NCBI RefSeq assembly: GCF_014646575.1
Contig: NZ_BMNN01000002.1
Coordinates: forward strand, 240,255 to 304,254
DNA length: 64,000 bases
Direction: 5' to 3'
Source of the DNA: Halopseudomonas pertucinogena
GTDB taxonomy: Bacteria; Pseudomonadota; Gammaproteobacteria; Pseudomonadales; Pseudomonadaceae
The first letter of the stretch is position 1; the number at the start of each line of letters is the position of its first letter. The translations under genes and the position numbers were made by a program. Shown in pieces: positions 28,005 to 37,204 of this stretch. A model generated the notes under the pieces. It saw only the letters and a program-made list of their open reading frames with translations, did not search any database and was not told the origin of the DNA.

Positions 28005-30314
28005 ATGCGCGGACGCAAGAGCTCCATCATGCTGGTCCTGCTGTTGCTGGTGGCGCTGTTCATCGCCGGCATGTGGCTGATATCGGGGTTGAACCTGAAC
28101 TTCGCCCAGCAGGCGATGAGCGAGCAGCGCCAGCGCCAGATTGCTGACACCTTCCACGCCAACCTCGCGCGGATCAACGCCCATCACTTCATGATGGAGC
28201 GCAACACCGCGGCGCTGGCGCGCACCGGCGAGTTCCTGCTGCGCCAGCACCGCCAGCTCAGTCCGACCGGACTGGCGGAGCTGGAAAACAACATCGCCGC
28301 CATCGTCAGAGACCTGCCGGACGTGCACGGGGGCAGCATCCTGTTTCATCCGGGCAGCTACCGCCCTACCCCCTTCGCGATTGTCGCCCACCACGAGCAG
28401 GCAGGGTTGCAGGTCAGCAGTCAGAGCAGCGATTTTGCCAACCAGCCCTGGTACCGCAGTACCAGCGAGGCGCTGCGCCGGCAGCCGGGTCCCGGTCGCC
28501 CGTTCCACTGGAGCGCCGCCTATTACAAGCCGCAGATCGAGGAGGTGGTGATCAGCATCAGCACTCCCCTGCGCGATGCCCGGAACCGCCATGCCGGGCT
28601 GGCCGTCATCGACTGGCGCGCCGATGAGATCATCCGGCTGGTCAGTGGCGTACGCGTCACGCCAGGCACTTTCGCCTTCCTGCTCGATCGCGAGAACCGC
28701 AACCTGTCGAGCCTGGCCGAAGCCAACGATGAAGACCGGGCACAGCGCCTGATGGAAAGGATCATCGGCCTGCAGCTGCAGCGCAGCGGGGAGCCCGGCA
28801 TGCCGCCACCGGAGCTGCTGCAGCACTACCCGGCCTCGCCCATGCAGAACCGCCGGATCCTGGTCGATGATGCCGAATATGCCCTGTTCCACGCCCCCAC
28901 CGACGCAGGCCTGGTCTTCGGCATCGGTATCCCCCAGGCGGAGATCGACGCCGTGCTGGCGCCCATGCGCGCCAGCAACATGCGCATCGTTCTGGGCGCG
29001 GTCGGCATCATGCTCCTGCTGTCAGGATTGTTTCTGTATCTGGTAGCCAATATCCTGCGCCAGCTCAACAGCCTCTACACCGACGCCATGACCGGCCTGC
29101 CGAACAGGGAGAAACTGCTGCTGGATCTGCGCCGGGATCGCCCGGCCACCCTGATCCTGCTGAACATCGACGCCTTTCGCGAGATCAATGACTTCTACGG
29201 CAGCGCCTGTGGCGACCATGTGATCCGCGAGGTGGCCGCCGCGCTGTCTGCTCATCTGGCGCGCTCCGCCCAGGGCGAGCGGGCCACGCTCTATCACATG
29301 CACGCCGACGAGATGGCCGTGCTGTTGCCGCTGCCCGCACATCCCAACCAGTTCACCCAGTGGTTGGAAAGCCTGCACGGCTGCATCGGCTCGCTGGCAG
29401 TGGAATGGCAGGATCAGCCCATTCCCCTGCAGGCAACCCTGGGGCTCGCCGCCACCCGCCAGCATGGCAATGCGCGGCTGAGCAGCGACCAGCTGGTGGC
29501 TTCGGCCAATATCGCCGTCAAGACGGCCCGCCTGCAGAAGCTCAACTACCTAATCCATGACCCGTCCCACGGGCTGCGCAAGACCTACGAGCAGAATCTG
29601 ATCTGGGCCAACCGTCTGCGCCAGGCACTGGATGAGGAGCGGATCGTGCCCTGGTTCCAGCCTATCCTGAACCTGCGCACCGGCCAGGTGGAGAAGCACG
29701 AATGTCTGGTACGGATGCTGGATGAGGAAGGCGAACCGGTCAGTCCGGCGACCTTCCTGCCGGTGGCGCGCAAGATCCGACTGTACCGGATGATTACCCG
29801 GAGCATGGTGGACCAGTGCCTTGCCCGTTTCGCCGAGGGCCGGCAGCAGTTCTCGCTGAACCTGTCCTGCGATGACCTGCTGGACGAAGAGCTGAGCGAT
29901 TACATTCTCTCGCGGCTGCGCAACCGCCAGCTGGCCGAACGGGTCACCTTCGAGATCCTCGAGTCCGAGGGCATCGAGAACTACCGGCAGGTGCGCGCGT
30001 TCATCGATCGGGCCAAGGCGCTGGGCTGCCGCATCGCCATCGATGATTTCGGAACCGGGTACTCCAACTTCGAGCATCTGATGCGGCTGGATGTCGACCT
30101 GATCAAGATCGACGGCTCGCTGATCAAGCGGCTGGACCGGGACCCCACCGCCCGGGTGCTGACCGAGGGCATTGTTCGCTTCGCCGGAGAGCTGGGCCTG
30201 CAGACCGTGGCGGAGTTCGTCCACAGCGAGGCGATTCTGCGCCAGGTCCAGGCCCTGGAGATCGACTTTGCCCAGGGCGCCTATATCGGCATGCCCAGGC
30301 CCCAGCCGATATAA
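28005..30314 (+). CDS. Membrane GGDEF-like/EAL c-di-GMP protein with periplasmic sensor
   Basis: A 769-residue inner-membrane protein. Two membrane helices (about 8-28 and 326-348) bracket a periplasmic domain of the Cache type (WYRSTSEALRR, FHWSAAYYKPQIEEVVIS). The GGDEF domain is degenerate: the signature reads MHADEMAVLL, so cyclase activity is unlikely. The EAL domain keeps its Glu in ECLVR plus NLSC, IDDFGTGYSN, IKIDGSLIK and TVAEF, so c-di-GMP hydrolysis is plausible, although the Ala of EAL is Cys. It follows the Sel1 lipoprotein by eight bases, near the flagellar block. Confidence 0.88.
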   Translation: MRGRKSSIMLVLLLLVALFIAGMWLISGLNLNFAQQAMSEQRQRQIADTFHANLARINAHHFMMERNTAALARTGEFLLRQHRQLSPTGLAELENNIAAIVRDLPDVHGGSILFHPGSYRPTPFAIVAHHEQAGLQVSSQSSDFANQPWYRSTSEALRRQPGPGRPFHWSAAYYKPQIEEVVISISTPLRDARNRHAGLAVIDWRADEIIRLVSGVRVTPGTFAFLLDRENRNLSSLAEANDEDRAQRLMERIIGLQLQRSGEPGMPPPELLQHYPASPMQNRRILVDDAEYALFHAPTDAGLVFGIGIPQAEIDAVLAPMRASNMRIVLGAVGIMLLLSGLFLYLVANILRQLNSLYTDAMTGLPNREKLLLDLRRDRPATLILLNIDAFREINDFYGSACGDHVIREVAAALSAHLARSAQGERATLYHMHADEMAVLLPLPAHPNQFTQWLESLHGCIGSLAVEWQDQPIPLQATLGLAATRQHGNARLSSDQLVASANIAVKTARLQKLNYLIHDPSHGLRKTYEQNLIWANRLRQALDEERIVPWFQPILNLRTGQVEKHECLVRMLDEEGEPVSPATFLPVARKIRLYRMITRSMVDQCLARFAEGRQQFSLNLSCDDLLDEELSDYILSRLRNRQLAERVTFEILESEGIENYRQVRAFIDRAKALGCRIAIDDFGTGYSNFEHLMRLDVDLIKIDGSLIKRLDRDPTARVLTEGIVRFAGELGLQTVAEFVHSEAILRQVQALEIDFAQGAYIGMPRPQPI

Positions 30315-30408
30315 ACCGAACTTTGCCGTCGACGCTGGCCTCCAAAATCATGAGCCCCGCCCGGCAGCGTCCCGCCTGCTGCCATCCATAAAAAAACGGA
30401 GTCCTGGC

Positions 30409-31665
30409 ATGCAGACGATTCCCCATACCGAGACCTTCGACAGCACGCTGGCCTTCCTGCAGAACGGCTACGAATTCATCTCCTCGCGCTGTCGGCAGCT
30501 GGACAGCGACGTCTTCCGCACCCGCATCATGCTGCGCCCGGTGTACTGCGTCACCGGGGCGGATGCTGCGCAGATGTTCTACGAGCCCGGCCGCTTCACC
30601 CGTGTCGGCGCGATGCCGCCGACCACCTTGTCCCTGCTCCAGGACCATGGCAGCGTACTGACCCTGGATGACGAAGAGCACGCCAGACGCAAGGAAATGT
30701 TCATGGCCCTGATGGGGCCGTCACGCTTGGCCGAGATGGTCGAGCTGTTGGAAGCGGAATGGTCCAGGCGGCTCGCACAATGGAGCCAGCGCGGTCGCGT
30801 CCGGCTGCAGGATGAGGTGGAGGAAGTGCTGTGCGCCAGCGTCTGCCGCTGGGCCGGGATCGAGCTGGACGAGCGGCGGACGCATCTGCTGACCCTGGAG
30901 CTGCGGGCCATGATCGAAGGCGCCGGCAGCGTCGGCCCGCGCAACTGGAACGCCAACCTGCTGCGCCAGCGCACCGAGCACTGGGCCCGCGAACTGATCC
31001 GCAAGGCACGGCAACAGGCCGACCACTGGCCGCATACACCGCTGGAGGTGATTGCCCGCCACACCGGCCCGCGTGGCCACATACCGGATATTCGCACGGC
31101 CGCGGTGGAGCTGCTCAATCTGCTGCGACCGGTGGTGGCCGTGGGGCGTTACATCGCCTACCTCGCCCACGCCCTGCACCAGCGCCCCGACCTGACCGCA
31201 CGCATGCGGGCAGGCGACCAGGAACTGGCTGCGGTGTTTGTTCAGGAGGTTCGCCGCTACTACCCCTTCTTCCCGGTGGTCGGCGGCATCGCCCGGGAGG
31301 ATTTCAGCTGGCGAGAGTATCGCTTCAGCCGCGGAGACTGGCTGCTGCTCGATCTGCATGGCACCAACCACGACCCCCGGCTCTGGTCACATCCCGATCA
31401 GTTTCATCCCGAACAGTTCGCCACCTGGAACGTCAGCCCCTTCACCTTCATACCCCAGGGTGGCGGCCGGTTCTCCAGCGGCCACCGCTGCGCCGGCGAA
31501 TGGCTCACCATCGAGCTGCTCAAATCGGCACTGCGGATGTTGCTGGGGATGGATTACCGGGTACCGCCACAGGATCTGCGCATTCCGCTGTCGCGGATGC
31601 CGGCGGGGATCAGGAGTCGGTTCATTGTCGAGCAGCTCGGGAGCGCGGAGAGATGGAGCGGGTGA
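30409..31665 (+). CDS. CYP152-family fatty-acid peroxygenase (cytochrome P450)
   Basis: Heme enzyme that uses H2O2 directly on fatty acids. At 418 residues it matches the length of Bacillus P450 BSbeta. The heme loop FIPQGGGRFSSGHRCAGE has the axial Cys361, and the distal helix has Arg240-Pro241 (LLRPVVAVGRYI), the carboxylate-binding pair that defines CYP152. GTNHDPRLW and VQEVRRYYPF are also family marks. The residue equivalent to Gln85 (hydroxylases) or His85 (the decarboxylase OleT) appears to be Leu84. GGAG precedes the ATG by seven bases. The 3' end overlaps a tRNA gene on the other strand. Confidence 0.92.
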   Translation: MQTIPHTETFDSTLAFLQNGYEFISSRCRQLDSDVFRTRIMLRPVYCVTGADAAQMFYEPGRFTRVGAMPPTTLSLLQDHGSVLTLDDEEHARRKEMFMALMGPSRLAEMVELLEAEWSRRLAQWSQRGRVRLQDEVEEVLCASVCRWAGIELDERRTHLLTLELRAMIEGAGSVGPRNWNANLLRQRTEHWARELIRKARQQADHWPHTPLEVIARHTGPRGHIPDIRTAAVELLNLLRPVVAVGRYIAYLAHALHQRPDLTARMRAGDQELAAVFVQEVRRYYPFFPVVGGIAREDFSWREYRFSRGDWLLLDLHGTNHDPRLWSHPDQFHPEQFATWNVSPFTFIPQGGGRFSSGHRCAGEWLTIELLKSALRMLLGMDYRVPPQDLRIPLSRMPAGIRSRFIVEQLGSAERWSG

Positions 31666-31727
31666 AGGGAATCGAACCCTCGTCTTAAGCTTGGGAAGCT
31701 TCTGCTCTACCATTGAGCTACACCCGC
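31654..31727 (-). tRNA. tRNA-Gly (anticodon CCC)
   Basis: The minus strand folds as a complete cloverleaf: acceptor GCGGGTG pairing with CACCCGC, D-arm GCTC/GAGC, anticodon loop TTCCCAA with CCC at 31693-31695, and T-arm GAGGGTTCGATTCCCTT. CCA is encoded (31654-31656). The top anticodon-stem pair (G27-A43) is mismatched. Its last 12 bases overlap the 3' end of the CYP152 gene on the plus strand. Confidence 0.95.
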
Positions 31728-31740
31728 AACGGCGTGCATC

Positions 31741-32643
31741 TTACCCTTCCCGCGCCGCTTCCAGCAATGCCTTTCCCACCCATGAGCGGGCAAACTGCCA
31801 GGCGCAGCGCCCGTTGCGGTTGCCTCTGGCGGTGGCCCAGCGGATGGCCTCGCGCTGCAGCTCCTCGCTCCACTGCCATTGCAACCCGTACTGGTCAGCC
31901 ATGCTGGTCAACCAGTGACGCACCACCTCCAGGTAATGATCCTGGCTGAACGGGTAGAAGGATACCCACAGTCCGAAGCGATCGGACAGGGCGATCTTCT
32001 CCTCTATGGCCTCACCGGGATGCAGCTCGCCATCGACCATGCTCGCGCCGAGGTTGTCGCTGCGCTGCTCGGGCAGCAGGTGACGACGGTTTGAAGTGGC
32101 ATACAGCAGCAGATTGTCCGGGGTGGCTTCCACCGAGCCGTCGAGCACGGTTTTCAGGGTCTTGTAGGCGCTGTCGCCCGCTTCGAAGGCCAGATCGTCA
32201 CAGAACAGCAGGAAGCGCCAGGGCTGGTCACTGATCAGGGCAACCAGTGCCGGCAGGTGGACCAGTTCATCCCGATCGATCTCGATCAGTCGCAGGCCGC
32301 TGTCCTTCCAGGCGTTCAGCAGGGCGCGGACCAACGATGATTTGCCGGTGCCCCGGGCGCCCCACAGCAGCGCGTTGTTGGCCGGCAGACCTTCGACAAA
32401 CTGCCGGGTGTTGGCCTCGAGCAGCTGCTTCTGCCGGTCCACCCCGACCAGGTCGTCCAGGCTGTGTTCACCATCAATCTCCAGCGGCTTCAGCCAGCCG
32501 CCCCCGCCCTGCCCGACCCAGCGGGCCGCGTATACCCTGTGCCAGTCGATAGCCGGCGGTACCGGCGGCAGGTTCTGCTCGTAACGGTCGAGAAAACGCA
32601 CCACCCGCTGCATGAAGTCACTGGTGGACATCTCCGCCATCAT
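31741..32643 (-). CDS. AAA ATPase of the DUF815 family
   Basis: A cytoplasmic ATPase of 300 residues with Walker [10 protein letters not shown], Walker [11 protein letters not shown], and sensor-like [11 protein letters not shown]. These are marks of DUF815, a conserved proteobacterial family without a settled function. The ATG at 32643 overlaps the msrB stop as ATGA and has GGAG five bases upstream, so the two genes are translationally coupled. The tRNA-Gly gene follows 14 bases downstream on the same strand. Confidence 0.85.
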   Translation of the reverse strand: MMAEMSTSDFMQRVVRFLDRYEQNLPPVPPAIDWHRVYAARWVGQGGGGWLKPLEIDGEHSLDDLVGVDRQKQLLEANTRQFVEGLPANNALLWGARGTGKSSLVRALLNAWKDSGLRLIEIDRDELVHLPALVALISDQPWRFLLFCDDLAFEAGDSAYKTLKTVLDGSVEATPDNLLLYATSNRRHLLPEQRSDNLGASMVDGELHPGEAIEEKIALSDRFGLWVSFYPFSQDHYLEVVRHWLTSMADQYGLQWQWSEELQREAIRWATARGNRNGRCAWQFARSWVGKALLEAAREG

Positions 32644-33032
32644 CTGGGCTCCAGCCGCAGGCACACCGAGTTGATGCAGTAGCGCAGGCCGGTGGGTGGC
32701 GGGCCGTCAGGGAAGACGTGCCCCAGGTGGGCGTCGCAACGGGCGCAGAGCACCTCGATGCGGTGCATCCCGTGACTGAAGTCCTCTTCGGTGGTGACCG
32801 CGCTCTGCTCCACCGGCGCGTAATAGCTCGGCCAGCCGCAGCCGGCATCGAACTGGGTGTCGGTGTCGAACAGCGGGGCGTCGCAGCATACGCAGTGGTA
32901 GACCCCCGGCTCGCCCTTCTGATAATAGGCGCCGGTAAAGGGCCGTTCGGTGCCACCAAGCCGGCAGACCTGATATTGTGCCTCGGTCAGCTGTGCGCGC
33001 CAGGCATCCTCGGTTTTGCTCACTTTGTCCAC
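32640..33032 (-). CDS. msrB: Peptide-methionine (R)-S-oxide reductase MsrB
   Basis: Repairs oxidised methionine (R epimer) in proteins. The 130-residue protein has both zinc-binding pairs (CVCC and CARC), the signature [11 protein letters not shown] and the catalytic cysteine in [11 protein letters not shown] near the C-terminus. The start is GTG at 33032 with GGAGG five bases upstream. It overlaps the DUF815 ATPase gene by four bases. It is divergent from alaA. Confidence 0.96.
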   Translation of the reverse strand: MDKVSKTEDAWRAQLTEAQYQVCRLGGTERPFTGAYYQKGEPGVYHCVCCDAPLFDTDTQFDAGCGWPSYYAPVEQSAVTTEEDFSHGMHRIEVLCARCDAHLGHVFPDGPPPTGLRYCINSVCLRLEPR

Positions 33033-33152
33033 AATTTCCTCCGGGAAGTTGTCGTGCGGGCTTTCTTCGCCGCAACCGCAGTCGTATGATGCTCGCTTTG
33101 CTTCGGCAGTCCCAGCCCATTTCTCCTCACCGATGATTTACAGGTAAGTATC

Positions 33153-34364
33153 ATGCAGGTTAGCAAGTCCAACAAATTGGCCAATGTCTGTTATGACATT
33201 CGCGGGCCGGTCCTGCGCCATGCCAAGCGCCTCGAAGAAGAAGGTCACCGGATCCTCAAGCTGAACATTGGCAACCCGGCACCCTTCGGCTTTGAAGCGC
33301 CTGAGGAAATCCTCCAGGACGTGATTCTCAACCTGCCCACCGCACAGGGCTACAGTGACTCCAAGGGGCTGTTCTCGGCGCGCAAGGCGGTCATGCACTA
33401 CTGCCAGACCAAGCACTTCCAGGGTGTCGGTATCGAGGACATCTACCTGGGCAACGGCGTGTCCGAGCTTATTGTCATGGCCATGCAGGCCCTGCTCAAC
33501 AACGGTGACGAGGTACTGATCCCGGCACCGGACTATCCGCTGTGGACCGCCGCGGTGAGCCTGTCCGGTGGCAAGCCGGTCCACTATCTGTGCGATGAGC
33601 AGTCGGACTGGTACCCGGATCTGGCCGATATCCGCAGCAAGATCACTCCCAACACCCGGGCGCTGGTGCTGATCAACCCGAACAACCCTACCGGCTCGGT
33701 GTACCCGCGTGAAGTGCTGGAGCAGCTGGCCGAGGTCGCCCGCGAGCACAACCTGCTGGTACTGGCCGACGAGATCTACGACAAGATTCTCTATGACGGT
33801 GCCGAGCATGACTCCTTTGCGGCGGTGGCGCCGGATCTGCTGTGCCTGACCTTCAACGGTCTGTCGAAGTCCTACCGGGTGGCGGGCTTCCGTTCCGGCT
33901 GGATGGTCATCAGCGGCCCCAAGCAGCGCGCGGCCAGTTACATCGAAGGGCTGGAGATTCTGTCCTCCATGCGCCTGTGTGCCAACGTGCCGGCCCAACA
34001 TGCGATCCAGACCGCGCTGGGGGGCTACCAGAGCATCAATGACCTGATCCTGCCCGGCGGCCGGCTGCTGGAGCAGCGCGACATCGCCTGGGAGCTGCTC
34101 AACGAGATTCCGGGGGTGAGCTGCACCAAGCCCAAGGGCGCGCTCTACCTGTTCCCGAAGCTGGACCCGAAGGTCTACCCGATCCATAACGATGAGAAGA
34201 TGGCGCTGGATCTGCTGCTGCAGGAAAAGATCCTGATCGTGCAGGGCACCGCCTTCAACTGGCCCTGGCCGGACCACTTCCGCATCGTCTCGCTGCCGCG
34301 CAAGGACGAGCTGGAGATGGCCATCGGGCGGATTGCGAATTTCCTCAAGGGGTATCGGCAGTAG
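33153..34364 (+). CDS. alaA: Alanine aminotransferase AlaA (glutamate-pyruvate type)
   Basis: Pyridoxal-phosphate class I aminotransferase that makes alanine from pyruvate and glutamate. The 403-residue protein has GNPAPFGFEAPEEI, LINPNNPTGSVY, ADEIYDKILYDG and the PLP lysine at 239 in SLSKSYRVAGFRSGW-like context (GLSKSYRVAGFRSGW). The N-terminus (SKSNKLANVCYDIRGPV) is typical of AlaA/YfbQ. It stands alone between divergent msrB and a repeat-filled gap before htpX. Confidence 0.95.
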   Translation: MQVSKSNKLANVCYDIRGPVLRHAKRLEEEGHRILKLNIGNPAPFGFEAPEEILQDVILNLPTAQGYSDSKGLFSARKAVMHYCQTKHFQGVGIEDIYLGNGVSELIVMAMQALLNNGDEVLIPAPDYPLWTAAVSLSGGKPVHYLCDEQSDWYPDLADIRSKITPNTRALVLINPNNPTGSVYPREVLEQLAEVAREHNLLVLADEIYDKILYDGAEHDSFAAVAPDLLCLTFNGLSKSYRVAGFRSGWMVISGPKQRAASYIEGLEILSSMRLCANVPAQHAIQTALGGYQSINDLILPGGRLLEQRDIAWELLNEIPGVSCTKPKGALYLFPKLDPKVYPIHNDEKMALDLLLQEKILIVQGTAFNWPWPDHFRIVSLPRKDELEMAIGRIANFLKGYRQ

Positions 34365-34731
34365 GCTGATCCGGGGGTGCGGGCCGGGCGCGCTGCGCGC
34401 GCCAATCGCGCCGAGGTCGGCGCTCCTACAGCTGAGGAAGTGGCGTAACCCACCCCTGCAGGAAGCCCGCCCTCGGGGAGATGGTTGGACCGCATGGCCA
34501 CCCGCCGCGAGGCTTCAATGTAGGAGCCCCGCCCCCGGGGCGATTGGCGGCCGCAGGCCGCCCGGGTCCACACACGGAGCACGACGCCTGACCGATGCGA
34601 TCGGGCTGTGTCAGAAGCCTGGGCCCGGAGCACCACGCGCCGACACGCTTTGATACAGAGTGCCGATTGAATCGCGGCGGGCCAACCCCAAATATACGCG
34701 TAGCTTTCCAAATCTTAGGAGTTTCATCTAC
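34365..34731. other. Repeat-filled intergenic region between alaA and htpX
   Basis: About 367 bases without a supported gene. The first 200 bases hold REP-like units (listed separately). The last 160 bases include AT-richer sequence (AAATATACGCGTAGC near 34690) that may contain the htpX promoter. AGGAG lies ten bases before the htpX ATG. Confidence 0.7.
34387..34563. repeat. REP/REPIN-like inverted pair with a decayed third copy
   Basis: A reverse unit at 34387-34430 (GGCGCGCTGCGCGCGCC, AATCGCGCCGAGGTCGGCG, CTCCTACA) faces a forward unit at 34519-34563 (TGTAGGAGCCCCGCCCCCGG, then GGCGATTGGCGGCCGC). A decayed forward copy lies at about 34459-34510 (CAGGAAGCCCGCCCTCGGGG). Same family as the clusters near 2.1 and 12.8 kb. 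Confidence 0.75.
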
Positions 34732-35625
34732 ATGATGCGCATTCTGCTTTTCCTGGCGACCAACCTGGCTATCGTTCTGGTCGCCAGTATCACGCTCAGC
34801 GTGCTTGGAGTGGGTAATATCCATGATGGTCAGGGCGGCATGAATCTTCAGGCGCTGCTGATCTTCTGTGCGGTGATCGGTTTCGCCGGCTCGTTCGTTT
34901 CGCTGTTCATGTCCAAGTGGATGGCCAAGCGCGGCACCGGTACCCGGGTGATCACCCAGCCCCAGACCCGTCAGGAACAGTGGCTGGTGGACACCGTCGC
35001 CGAGCTGGCCCGTGATGCCGGTATCGGCATGCCGGAGGTGGGCATATTCCCGTCGCGGGCGTCCAACGCCTTCGCCACCGGCTGGAACAGGAACGCCTCG
35101 CTGGTTGCGGTTTCCGAAGGCATGCTGCAGCGCTTCAGCCCCAACGAGATCCGTGCGGTGATGGCCCACGAGATCGGTCACGTGGCCAATGGCGACATGG
35201 TCACGCTGACGCTGATCCAGGGGGTGGTCAACACCTTCGTGATGTTCTTTGCCCGCATCATCGGCAATATCGTCGACCGCGTGGTATTCAGAAACGAGGA
35301 AGGTGGCCCGGGTATCGGCTACTTCATCGCCACCATCTTCGCCGAGCTGGTGCTGGGTATCCTGGCGAGCATCATCGTCATGTGGTTCTCCCGTCAGCGG
35401 GAATTCCGCGCCGACGCCGCCGCGGCCCAGCTGACCGGCAGTGGCAACATGATCGCCGCGCTGGAACGCCTGCGCGCCGAACAGGGCATTCCGGTGGAAA
35501 TGCCCGGCGAGATGACCGCCTTCGGCATCAACGGCAACCTGAAAAATGGTCTGGCCGGCCTGCTGATGACGCACCCGCCACTGGAACAGCGGATCGCTGC
35601 ACTGCGTGCCGGCAACTACCGCTGA
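34732..35625 (+). CDS. htpX: Membrane protease HtpX
   Basis: Zinc metalloprotease of the inner membrane that removes damaged membrane proteins together with FtsH. The 297-residue protein has the catalytic HEIGH at 146-150 and the third zinc ligand region in [13 protein letters not shown]. Two N-terminal helices and two central ones ([39 protein letters not shown]) span the membrane. It ends at a strong terminator, so it is monocistronic. Confidence 0.96.
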   Translation: MMRILLFLATNLAIVLVASITLSVLGVGNIHDGQGGMNLQALLIFCAVIGFAGSFVSLFMSKWMAKRGTGTRVITQPQTRQEQWLVDTVAELARDAGIGMPEVGIFPSRASNAFATGWNRNASLVAVSEGMLQRFSPNEIRAVMAHEIGHVANGDMVTLTLIQGVVNTFVMFFARIIGNIVDRVVFRNEEGGPGIGYFIATIFAELVLGILASIIVMWFSRQREFRADAAAAQLTGSGNMIAALERLRAEQGIPVEMPGEMTAFGINGNLKNGLAGLLMTHPPLEQRIAALRAGNYR

Positions 35626-35645
35626 ATCAACAGCCGCCTGTTCCG

Positions 35646-35671
35646 AACCCCCGCTCTGCGGGGGTTTTTTC
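35646..35671 (+). terminator. Rho-independent terminator after htpX
   Basis: Stem CCCCCGC / GCGGGGG with loop TCT, followed by TTTTTT, 20 bases after the htpX stop codon. Confidence 0.92.
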
Positions 35672-35810
35672 TTCCAGCTCGAAAGGTACGTTTGCCGCTT
35701 GGGATATTTTCTGTCATCCCGCAGTCATAACGGTTGTCTATGCTTTGATACGTGCCAGGCATCGCAGAGTTGCCGGCGCTTACCGATTGGAACCTGATCT
35801 GGAGAACGTC

Positions 35811-35999
35811 ATGACTCAACGGGTACAGCAGAAGCAGCGCCTACTGTCCGAGAACCTGCCGCGTCCCTCTCTGCAGGCGCGGGGATACCTGGTCGATGAA
35901 CAGGGCCGGGAGATCGCCATCACGGAACGCATGATCCAGCAAGCCTGCCACGAGCTCGACCAGCAGTGGGTGGCACCTCGCTCACTCAACGCCTCCTGA
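35811..35999 (+). CDS. Small conserved-looking protein, PA-type hypothetical
   Basis: A 62-residue hydrophilic protein (starts MTQRVQQKQRLLSEN) with no membrane segment or cysteines typical of metal sites. I do not recognise a named family. Support for it being real comes from GGAG six bases before the ATG and a compact frame between the htpX terminator and pdxB. Its last 18 bases overlap the 3' end of pdxB on the opposite strand. The middle (GYLVDEQGREIAITERMIQQA) looks like a short beta-hairpin followed by a helix. Confidence 0.65.
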   Translation: MTQRVQQKQRLLSENLPRPSLQARGYLVDEQGREIAITERMIQQACHELDQQWVAPRSLNAS

Positions 36000-37139
36000 A
36001 TCGAACCCCGCCGCCAGCACTCTCCGGGCCACCTGCGGCTCGGACGCGGCGGTGATCACACGCAACAGATTGCACTCGCGCCGCAGGGGATAATCCTTGC
36101 GCAACCGGTCGAACCCTTCCCGACTCGCCTGTTCCGATGAGGCCGCCGCCAGCATGGCGCGCAGCCGTGCGTCATCATCCCGAACGTCGTAGACCAGCCG
36201 CAGTGCGCGGGTCAGCGCCCAATCCTCGGGTGTTCCCGGCTCCACCAGCCATTCACCGGCCCCGCTGCGGGGCGCCAGCTGCTCCAGCGTCATCGTGGCG
36301 GGTACGTCGAGGAAGCGGCACAGCGCCTGATAGATCTGCGCGGTGCCACGCAGCTTGCCGTCGAGGCTGTAGCCGGCGATATGCGGGGTGGCCAGCGCAC
36401 ACAGGGCGGCCAGCTCAGGGGTCACCAGCGGCTCGTGCTCCCAGACATCCAGCGCTACCAGCAGGTCGCTTCGCCGTTGCAGCACGTCCAGCAGGGCCGT
36501 GTTGTCTACCACCGGGCCACGACTGCTGTTGATCAGCCAGGTGCCGGGGCGCAGCCTGGCGAGCCGCGACCCATCGAACAGGTGACGGGTCTGATGGGGG
36601 CCATCCATGGTCAGGGGCACATGGCAGCTGATCACGTCACAGTGACGTATCAGTTCTTCGATATCAGCAAAGCCGGGTTCGCCGCGCTCGGCGCGGGGCG
36701 GGTCACACAGCAGGGTCTTCACCCCCAGTGCCTGAAGCACGGTTGCCAGCCGACTGCCGACCTCCCCTACCCCGACGATGCCCACCACCCGGTCCTGCCA
36801 GCGGCTGGCTGAACGCTCGGCGAAGGTCAGCAGGCAGCTGAGCACATACTCCACCACGCCCCGGGCATTGCAGCCAGGCGCGCTGGCGACCTCGATGCCG
36901 GCGGCGTCCAGACCGGCCAGATCCAGATGATCCGTGCCTATGGTGCAGGTACCGACAAAGCGCACCGGGGTGCCGGCGAGCATCTCTGCGCTCACCCGGG
37001 TGACGGAGCGGACCAGCAGCACATCCGCATCGGCTATCGAGGTATGGTCGATAAGACGCCCCGGCAGACGGGTCAGACGGCCGAACTCACCGAGAAATTC
37101 GTCAAGCAGGGGGATGTTTTCATCAGCAACGATATGCAT
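35982..37139 (-). CDS. pdxB: Erythronate-4-phosphate dehydrogenase PdxB
   Basis: NAD-dependent oxidation of 4-phosphoerythronate in pyridoxal phosphate synthesis. The 385-residue D-2-hydroxyacid dehydrogenase starts MHIVADENIPLLDEFLG, the conserved PdxB N-terminus. The nucleotide-binding motif is GIVGVGEVGSRL. The catalytic set includes INSSRGPVVD, VALDVWEHEP and LATPHIAGYS with the His. A C-terminal PdxB dimerisation domain follows. The longer upstream frame is not needed. Confidence 0.95.
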   Translation of the reverse strand: MHIVADENIPLLDEFLGEFGRLTRLPGRLIDHTSIADADVLLVRSVTRVSAEMLAGTPVRFVGTCTIGTDHLDLAGLDAAGIEVASAPGCNARGVVEYVLSCLLTFAERSASRWQDRVVGIVGVGEVGSRLATVLQALGVKTLLCDPPRAERGEPGFADIEELIRHCDVISCHVPLTMDGPHQTRHLFDGSRLARLRPGTWLINSSRGPVVDNTALLDVLQRRSDLLVALDVWEHEPLVTPELAALCALATPHIAGYSLDGKLRGTAQIYQALCRFLDVPATMTLEQLAPRSGAGEWLVEPGTPEDWALTRALRLVYDVRDDDARLRAMLAAASSEQASREGFDRLRKDYPLRRECNLLRVITAASEPQVARRVLAAGFDSGGVE

Positions 37140-37204
37140 GGCAGCTCCGAGTCGGGTAATGGAGTGATTGTCGGAGCCGATCCGGCTGCTGTCCAGCTTC
37201 CGGG

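Noticed and set aside
34175-34711. 178-codon minus-strand frame over the alaA-htpX gap
   Set aside because: Made of REP-like repeat and antisense alaA sequence.
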